Positions 1 to 9,700 of a stretch of DNA of 64,000 bases are shown piece after piece. The notes beneath the pieces are model-generated. The model was not told the origin of the DNA, did no database searches, and saw only the letters and a list, made by a program, of their open reading frames with translations. The DNA is from Bacteroidales bacterium UBA1181 (GTDB taxonomy: Bacteria > Bacteroidota > Bacteroidia > Bacteroidales > Paludibacteraceae): positions 62,001 to 126,000 of the forward strand of contig DBYR01000006.1 in NCBI GenBank assembly GCA_002310215.1, given 5' to 3'. The first letter of the stretch is position 1. The number at the start of each line of letters is the position of its first letter. The position numbers and the translations under genes are program-made.

Positions 1-488
1 AAACTGATTTGGTCCTCGTCACATCCGACAGACGGGTTGAAGTCCGTACCCAAATAATAGTCGCCCGTCGTCGTCACGTGGCTGATTTCAGGGCAATCAT
101 TGTTCACCCATATAGTGGCTTCATTACTTTTTAGAGTAGAATCCGCCGCATCAACGAACTGGTACATCACATGTTGGTCGGTCATTATATCCCCAAACGT
201 ATATTCGCCCGAACTGTTTTTCGTGGTGGAACCGATCTCCGTCCATGTTCTTCCGTTAAATGACCGGTAGACGTCCACCATATCACCCACAGAATACCCA
301 CTGTCCGCTCTAGCACTCAACATCAAGCGTTCATCCACACATGCCAACGTGTCCATGGTCCCATTGACCATCAACGTCATAGCATTCTGCGCACTCAAGG
401 CAACAGAAAACGTGGAGAACATAAAAAACACAAGGAAACGATTTAGAAGGGGAACACCCATAGGAAGAAGGTTCTGATTACGTGCCAT
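1..488 (-). CDS. Secreted protein, 5' part only (paralogue of the giant neighbour)
   Basis: The reading frame is open from an ATG at 486-488 to the left edge of the window, so only the first 162 residues are present. It begins with a signal peptide (hydrophobic stretch FLVFFMFSTFSVALSAQ) and continues as a beta-rich region. It matches the start of the giant protein at 754-12402: both have a conserved cysteine near residue 50-60 (LACVDE here, SACVGE there), then VNNDC, then TTGDYYLGTDFNP here against STGDYFLGTDFNP there. The two genes are therefore tandem paralogues on the same strand. A -7-like box (TAATTTTG, minus strand, 534-541) lies 46 bases before the start. Function is unknown; by analogy a T9SS-exported surface protein. 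Total length and C-terminal sorting signal cannot be seen. Confidence 0.85.
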   Translation of the reverse strand, partial: MARNQNLLPMGVPLLNRFLVFFMFSTFSVALSAQNAMTLMVNGTMDTLACVDERLMLSARADSGYSVGDMVDVYRSFNGRTWTEIGSTTKNSSGEYTFGDIMTDQHVMYQFVDAADSTLKSNEATIWVNNDCPEISHVTTTGDYYLGTDFNPSVGCDEDQIS

Positions 489-533
489 ACCAAAATGATT
501 ATTTGAAAATTCCATTCACATTGCAATAATAAT

Positions 534-541
534 CAAAATTA
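534..541 (-). promoter_or_regulatory. Putative promoter -7 box
   Basis: Minus-strand TAATTTTG fits the Bacteroides -7 consensus TAnnTTTG and sits 46 bases upstream of the ATG of the partial secreted gene. No clear TTTG -33 box at the right spacing, and the region is AT-rich, so this is tentative. Confidence 0.35.
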
Positions 542-697
542 CATAAAAAATCACTCAATCGCTAAAAAAAACGTCATCAAGTCCTAACAATCAAACAAAT
601 ACGGATATCACCCCAACACAAAACCATCATCCATATCATAAGACGAAAGCACTTCGATTATATGACGCAGCAAATGAGGAATCGTCCACAAAGAGCA

Positions 698-734
698 TAA
701 AAAAAGAAGGAAACCCACGAAAGATTTCCTTCTT
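698..734 (-). terminator. Rho-independent terminator of the giant gene
   Basis: Perfect 10-bp inverted repeat: AAGAAGGAAA at 704-713 pairs with TTTCCTTCTT at 725-734, loop of 11. Read on the minus strand the stem is followed by a run of T. It lies 20 bases after the stop codon of the giant gene and separates it from the downstream paralogue. Confidence 0.85.
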
Positions 735-753
735 ATCAAACTAATAAAAGCGT

Positions 754-3700
754 TTATTTCATCTTAACTATTTCCACAGATCCCCTCATCACAGAGCCGT
801 CGATCATGACAACCTCATAGAAGTAGACGCCTGGGTCAGCCCTATGTCCTTTGTGTGTACCGTCCCATCCGTTTTGTCCCACGAACACTTTCTGTCCGTA
901 GCGGTCGTAGATGGTGACAGGATGACGCTCCATGAAGTAGTCGTTCAGACCGTCTCTCGTAAACGGTGTGAAGGCCGTCGGAATCCTCGTGATGACATCC
1001 ACCTGAATCAGGCTGCTGGCAGCCGAAGGGCAAACGCCATCATTGATGACCACGTAATAGAGAGAAGTATCCAAAGGAGTATCTTCGATGTACGAATTCT
1101 CAGAGGTACCGGAGAAGAGGTTCTCATCCTCCTCGTCGCCAAGTTCCGAACGGGTCGAGTCCGTAGAATAATTATAGTCATACGAGGAAGTCATGTTGCT
1201 ATAGAACTCACGGTCGAAACGTCCCACCACTCTGTACCACTCAGTGGATAGGAAGTCATAGCCTGTCTTCAGTTTCAACGTGACAGTCTCACCTCGCCAG
1301 ATGCGGACAGGGTTGCTTGGTTCCGTCTCCACGATGATGCTATCTGGCATATAACGTTTATGGACATCCAACAAGACAGAGTCATAGACGTGGAGTCTAT
1401 CCTGTTTGAAGAGATTGTATTTATCCACAGAGCCGAAGAACTTAATGGAATCCTCGACAGTGTTCTTTCCGAAGTCATCTCCGTCGCACAACATAAAGAG
1501 CGAGCCGAGGGATGAAGTGGATCCGCATCGGTTCTCCAAGACATACTTGAGGGACTCGCCATTGTGGCTTCGCTGCAATGGGCCTTTCACACTATCCTCG
1601 AATTCGAACGGTACACTGTCGAACGTCCAATAAGCGGCAGTGATGTCCGCACCCATATCAGACTCGCACTTGATATACGGACTGAGATCCAACAGATTAC
1701 CCTCACACTCCGAAAGGACGGCGCTATTGAGGCGCACACGAGGCTGCTCCGCAATATTGATGTATGAGGTGGCCGTATCCGAGCAACCAGTGGTGGTATC
1801 CATCGCGACGAAGGTATAATAACCGCTCTCCGATCTCTTCGACAACGCTATCAACTTCTTCTGCGCCGCATCAGAGCCTCCGTAGCGGGAAATAACCTCC
1901 TCGAAACGAGAGAGGTAGGTGTATGGGTTATCACTGAACATCAACATATCAGGGTTCACCTTATCACCCCTATAATAGTCGTAGCTGAACACACTTGGGA
2001 GTTGTCGAATCCTACCGCTTGAAAGTTGCGAAAGAATGAATCCCTTGGCAAAACGCACATTCTGCGAAGACAAGGAGAACGTAAGTTCTCTCGATACGCA
2101 AGTATCCAAGTCATGCGACTCCAACGTCACAATCGTAGCTGGTTGCTGAACGATGACATAACGAGAGAGGCTATCCTTGTTACCGCACTTGTCGGTAGCA
2201 TAGATCCACACCCTCATGGACTTGGTGATACGCGTGCCAGCGGCAGGGTTCTGGTCAATCGTGATGTCAGTGTTCTCCGTGCAATCGTCAGCGACAAACT
2301 TGCGGGCATCGATGGTCATATCAGGCACACCAAAGATACAAGCCTTGAAGTTCTTCGCCAAGATAGTATCCTTCCATCCGTCCGGAACAGTGAAGGTAGG
2401 ACCCGTCGTGTCTCGGATTGAAATGGTTTGGATGAACTGGGACTCGTTGCCGCATCGGTCAACTGCCACATACTTCCTAAGAATATCGTAGTTGAAATAG
2501 TCGCACGACGAAGGATCTGTCCCCCTGTTGTTCGTTTCGCTCACCGAAACCGTAGGGTTAGGGTCGCAATTGTCGACAGCGCTCAACGTGACAGGAAGGA
2601 ATATATCCTGCGTACAAGTCAGGATGGTATCATGCACATTCCCCACAATGATCTGAGGTCCGACAGTATCCCTCACCGTCACAATCTGTTGGCAATAGAT
2701 ATCATTGTGGCGGAAGTCCTCCACATGATAGGTGCGGGTGTAAACCATCTCGCAGGAGTCGCCCTCATATCTATTCTCATAATGGAACGTATTCTCCAAC
2801 ATCTTCTCCTCATTGGTGAACGAACCGCCCGCAGCCCTAAACTCCGCATAAGTGGCATACGGTTCAGGGATCTCATCGATACAAGAGAAGACCTTACCAT
2901 TCAGGTTGGTAGGGCAAATGAGATCTTCAATCAGCCAATCCTCAACAAGAACCACTTGCGAGCAGACACGCTCATTCCCAGAAGAATCTCTGAACGTCCA
3001 TGTGATTTCCACAGGGTCACCCAAAACATAATTATCTTTCAAATCCTTACCATCGCTTCTTGTACCCACGGCGACGATTTTACCATCACACGCATCGTCG
3101 ATTTGAGGAATTTCAAGACCGACAGCGACAACCTCTTCGTACGAAACCTCCGTTTCGGAGACTGAAGTCATCGTGATACGAACCTTAATGGTATCAGCCA
3201 ACGTTTCGCAGAGGAATTGAGGCGGGAAGGTATCCTTCACCACCACGTTCTGAGGACAAACCTTAGGGGTGACGCTATACGGGCTCGTGAATGTCCAATC
3301 GACAACCGTGACACCCTTCGGATAGCGATCCATCATCGCGAAACCATCACGACGGGCAGGAACACCCGGCACATCCGTACCTGTACAAGAATCCTTGGCG
3401 ACAGGCACATCGATCACAAATTTACCCGTAGGCAACTCGCATTGGTCAAGTTCAAGATAAAGAATCGTATCCTTCAAAGAAGAGCAGTCGAACACAGGCT
3501 CAGCCGTACCCTTCACGGCAACCGTTTGGTCACACTCCTTAGCGACAGCATTGAGAAGAGAGTCCTGGAATATCCAATGGATTTGCAAGGTCTCACCCAC
3601 CTTAGCGGTCACCTTATCCACCGATGGGCAGTCCGTTTTCAAACTATCTGAACAAACGTATGCCCTACCATGCACTTCCGCATTCGTACAAGAATCGATA

Positions 3701-6700
3701 GCGACTGGATCTCCCAGGAAGAGTTTCAGATCCGCGGTAGGAACCTCACACATGCCTGGTTTCGCCACCATGACGGTATCCTTCAAGGTCGAACAATCGA
3801 ACGCAGGAGCCACGGAATCCAGCACAAGGACTCCCTGGGCGCAGGTGATGATCTGTCCGAAGAAATTATAGTCCCAATAGATTGTGTCCGGACCGACGGA
3901 GAAACTCTCGTCCATCGTCTTGCCCGACCACCTCGTCAGCGTAGGCGTAATCAACGAATCGGAGCATAGATCACGCACCTCCGGCACACTGAAATTGATT
4001 TCTTTCCAAGAGATTTCGCAATCGGTGGCAGGGAGTATGATGGTCGTATCCGGCATGTTCTTACAATCCACCGGCATCTTATTCACATCGCCCACTTGGA
4101 CAATGGTGTAACAAGTGTCCACGCTTTTGTACATAGTCCCCGAATTATCCGTGAAGACCCAAGTAACCACCGTCACGCCCGTACGGAACGAATCGGTGAA
4201 CGCTTTATTATCCGATCGGTAAGGGACACCCGTAATCTTTTGCACCTTAGACTGTTCAGGGCAAGGATGCAAAGCGTATGGGATCTTGAGGCTCACAGCA
4301 GCGAAGCATTGACCCTCTTCCACGTCCACTCTAATGGTATCCCCGTTCACATCGGTACAATGCAGGTCGAGTTCCTGTTTCGTCAGCACAGTCACATTCT
4401 GGACACATGTATCCGCCAAGGATGAATATGGACTGATGAACACCCATTGGATGGAGGTCGTACCCACAGGATATACGCCATAGAGTTTGCCACCGTCCAA
4501 TCTTCTGCCCACACCTTTGACGGAGTCGCCCGTACATGCGTCCAACGCATACGGTGTAGTGATGTAGGTGTTATCGAGCGTAGTATCGCAGCCCTCCACC
4601 AAGATAGGCTCATGTTGCAACTGGTCGCAATCGAACACAGGAGCTTGGTCGCCCATTACCAACAGACGTTGGGAGCAAGTATCCGCTATCTCATTGATTG
4701 TCTCGTCGAAGAATATCCACGTGAGGATATGTTCGCCGACAGGAACGAGGAAGGAAGAAGCCTTGGTCAACTCCTGACCATCCTCCAAATAAACTCGTCC
4801 ATCGATTTTCTGCTGGTTACAAGCATCCTCAGCCTGAGGCCATGGGTTAGGGAGGGAATCGAATACCGCCTTCGAGTTAACATAGCACTTACCAGGAACA
4901 GCAGGCACGATGATAGACTCCAACGAATGACAGTCATAAAGCGGAGCCATGCTATCCTTCACCGTGATCACCTGTTCGCAGACGAACAGCTGTCCATGGA
5001 AGGAGTAGGTCCACACGAGCGTATCCACGCCCACCGTGAAGACGTCCGCCGTAACCGTCACAACCGTATCACCCGCTGTCACAGAAGTGACCGCACTGAT
5101 TTGTTTACCGGACGATCTTGTCACTACAGGGTCTATAATCGCATGGGAGCACAAATCCACGATGCCAGGGACATCAAGCTTCATCTCCTGCCATGATATT
5201 TCACAATCGTTAGGACTTAAGCGATATATCATATCAGGGAAATCCTCGCACTTGACAGGCATTTCGTTCACATCACCCACACGCACCCACTGCGAGCACG
5301 TCACAGAGTCATGCAACAATGTATGGGAAGGATCGACGAACGACCATATAATCTCCGTCAAACCGATGTAGAAAGCAGAGTCCATGGACATGCCGAACTT
5401 TCTCGAAGGAACAGCCCATATCGTATCCACGCCCGACTCGTTCGGACATGGGTGAAGAGCAAACGGACGTTTGAGTTTATTCCTTACACTTGAGGCGTCG
5501 ACCGTACACTCACCCTCTTTCACATCCACCTTGATGGTATCCTTGTTCAAGGCATCGCAGTCGAATATCATCTCCAATGAGGTTCTGACATCAACATCCT
5601 GCACACAAGTATCGTTTATTGCGCCGGTGAAGTCAGTGAAGACCCACTGGATGGTTGTCAAACCTAAATTGAACGGAGCGTCGAGCGCCTTGCTGTCGGA
5701 ACGTGTACCGACACCCGCACGCCAATATTCAGGATCTTTCGCATCCTCGATACAAGGGTCAGCGACCTTCGGCGTATCGATCACGAAAGACAACGGGTCA
5801 GTAGGACCGCAATCGTCCAACGTGTCGCGACGGGTTGGAGTAAGCACATCGCAATCCAACTCGAAATGCTTATTGCCCAATATGGTAACCTTCTGATCGC
5901 ACCAGAGCGTGTCGTGCAGATTCCATGGACTGACAAACATCCACTTGATATACGTATATCCCGTAGGGTACGGAGCGGAAATCGAGAGAGAGTCGGAGCG
6001 GTATCCGATAGCCTCGAACTCACCACCAAATCCTGAAAGCACCGCACAAGAGTCCAATGCGACAGGAGTACGCAAATGGAGGCTATCAGCGGATATGGAA
6101 CAAGTACCCTCAATCGCATAAGCCACTGTATCCTTAATCGTATTACAGTCAAAATCAATATCGTTCAGATGGGAAGGAAGGATGTATTGCGGACAAGTAG
6201 TCTTGTTACCGTCCTCATCCACAAAGAGCCACAACAGTTTATAGGTGATACCCACAGACATAGTGTAAGTCTCCGGCAGCTCCATGTTGCCATTCAGCGT
6301 CAGAACGCCAGGCACAGAATCGCCCGCACAAGCATCCCAAGCCTTATATGCCAACTTATCCAACACATCGCGCTTCAAATTACCGAACTCCACCTCACAA
6401 TCACCCTTGTAGGCTTCCGGACGCAACGTGTCAGGGTCAATCTTATCACAATCGAAATATGGAGCCGTGAAGTCATGGATGATCACGCTCTTCTCACAGA
6501 ACACCTGATTGCCTGACTTATCGGTGAAAGTCCAACGCATCATCGTCAAGCCTTTCGGGAAGACATCCTCGTCCCACATTTTGGTGATACCATCAGCAAC
6601 CAAGAACGTATCATAGCGGTACCCCAACGTGTCGCCCGCGGTACCGAGCACGATTGTTGAATCGATGAAGAAACGCTCCACGACAGGGGTCATCCAAGAG

Positions 6701-9700
6701 AGGCCTGTACCCGCGCGGTAGTCGTCACACTCATCGTAAGCCTTTGGCTCACGGATGTAAGCTTTCACGTTAGCAGGATCCATGGCGCAGATGTCACCAT
6801 CCACCGTCAAATGGATCACAGGGTCTACATCGCAGTCCTCCAAAATCGGGAGGATGGAGTCAGTCACCGTCAAATCCATCACACAAGTATCCTTGTTGCC
6901 TCCCTTATCTTCATAAACCCATAGGAATGTATGGGTGCCGACCGGATAAGTGACATCTTTCAGCTCGTCATCATAGTATACGAGGATAGAACCATCAGGA
7001 AGAGCCACTTTCGCCACCACCATAGGGTACAGATCCCCATCACAAGGATCAACCATCTTCATTTGATCACGCGTAGGCAAATCCAACTCATCATAAGTGA
7101 CGGAACATACCGTTCTCGCAAAGACTTCCTTCGTAGGCGGAGGGCAAACGCCAGACGGATTCGGAGGCGTAACGTCCTTTATAGTCAATTGTTGTGAACA
7201 TTCGATGGCATTGCCTGACAGGTCAGTGAACGTCCACACGATGGTGTAGGTCGTGTCTTTCTTGAATGTGGCGTACAACGGCAACAGAGATGTGCCATCT
7301 GGCGACAATACATTCGGCACGCCAGCGATTTCGCCGTCACAATCATCGATAGCGGTCTTTTGTCCGAGCGAGGCTTTCACCTCCTCTTGAGAGGCCACGC
7401 ACTCATCCGCAGGCAACTCGATCACCACCTCCGGCAGTTTGTCACAATCCTCAAAGACAGGAGCCGTACGATCCTCGACAATCACCTTCTGCGTACAAAC
7501 GGTCTTGTTACCTGCGGCATCCTTGAACACCCATGTGATAACGGTCGTTCCTCTCGGATATGGATCATTAAAGATGTCCTTCCCGTCGCTACGGCTTCCC
7601 TCGGCAGGGATAGCCTTACCCGTAGGTGAGCACTTGTCGTCCTTTGCATACGGAATATCCAATCCTGCCGCCTGCACCGACTTAGCCGAAGCTTGACAAT
7701 TCGTTTCGGTCTCCACCACAATGTCGATCAATGCGGAGCAGTCAAACGCTGGTCCTGTGGTATCTATCACGGTGATAACCTGTTGGCAGGAGCTTATGTT
7801 GCCCGAGGCGTCCGCCACATACCACGTCATGGTCGTCACGCCCATCGCCAAAGGCTCCGTCAAGGCGGCATCGGCAGAGATATTATAATTCTCCCAATTC
7901 CTATTCCATGTGATGGTGAAATCATTCGGATCCACAGAGCAGTTGTCCCTCACGTTTAAGTCGGCCACCGTCGGTTTCTTGAACCAAGGCACCTCCTCGA
8001 CAGGCGTCACGCACTCCTCGTTGGCGGCGAAGGTGCCAGATTTGCTCCAATCACCACAATCCAAGTGAGGTGGTATCGTATCCACAACGGTGATAAAGAG
8101 CACGCAACTATCGATTTGCATACCACCCTTCTCGTTTTGGAAACGGTAAACCAACGAATAGGTACCCTTCGTCAAGGTCTGGTTCAACACCACGTCGGAG
8201 AAATGGTTTTGAACCTTCACATCCGCATACTTACAAGTATGGAAGAAATTGAGGCATTCGAAAGAAGCGCCGTTCTTATCATACCAACGGCTATAGATGA
8301 CACGCTCCGGCGCCACATCGTCATTCCTATATGGGTTTTCGACCAAAGCGACACGGCTACCCGTGGAATCGAACAATTCGATCTCATACGGATAACCCGT
8401 ATATTCCACCACCGTCGTCAACCTATCAGAGGAGGAGAGTATTTTTTCCTTCTGATCCGGATCCTTGTATGCCGATGACCAGATATTCCACGTGTTGTAC
8501 TCTGAATCCTTAAAGGTGTCCCAATCGTCCAGATATTTTTCACACAAATAATCGATGGTCAGATATTGGGTACCGCCCAAAGGAAGGCTGTGGACCTCCT
8601 TCAAACCTGTCAGATTATTCGGGAAATATTTCTGCGCCTCCTCGCATGTCTCGTCAGCGACAAAAGGATAACCCTCGATCACCTTATGACGGAAATTGAA
8701 CCATAGGCCCTCCTGGTTGACAGGGATCTTCGCCGTCGGCACAGAAGACTTGTCCAATCTGAAGATTGACTTACAATTGGCATCAACATAAATCACCGTG
8801 TCTGCCCTTGACGGACAGTCCGGGATAGGGGTCGTACCCGCCGTCACAATGATACTTTGTGAACAGGTTGCCTCATTATTGTTCTCGTCAATGAACTTGA
8901 ATTCTATCGTAGTAAGTCCCACATAATACTTGTGGTCTTCCAAGTCCTTGAGTTTCTTGATTTTTTCTTTCTTTTCATTGCCGTTCTCGTCTGGTCCGAC
9001 GAGGGTCGCATCCACTAAGATTTCTCCATCACAATTATCCGTCACTTCGCTTGGAGAAATGAGTCGGATGGCACCTGAGGCGAAAGCGTCAGCCAATGTA
9101 CCCTTGTAAGTGACAGACGAGGCATTAGGCCCCGGCTGAGAGATCGTCACATCCGCTTTCGAAGCATACTCCAAGTACTCATATCCCTTGTTTTGAGGTT
9201 TATATGAATTGGCGGTGACACGAACGGTCTCCAACGACGAGCAATTGAAGTACGGAGCTTCCACATCACGCACGGTGAACTCCCGGTCACAATCCTCGTA
9301 CACTCCAGTGGAGCTATCATTGTTCTTATAGAAACGCCACCTGACGACATACGTCTCGTTGACATCAAAGATAATATCATCGAAACGTGCGTTCGGCACC
9401 TCCTCAAAAGCCTCGTCGCCATCCGCCGCATTCTTGTAGTAGAATACTGGTTGGTATACAGTCGAGGCGTCGGAGCATAAGCCCTGTGCGGAAGGAAGTT
9501 CCTTCAGTTGAGCAATCAACGCGTTCATGGACAGACCGCAATAGCCTGGTTTGTTATTCACATCACCGATGGCATTCGACGGACAAGTGACTTGCGGTTT
9601 ATGGTCATCAATCACATGGATAGGCTGCAGACAGTAAGCTTTATTGCCGGACGCATCCGCGAACTCCCACAAGATGTAGGTGTCGCCCACGCCATAGTCC

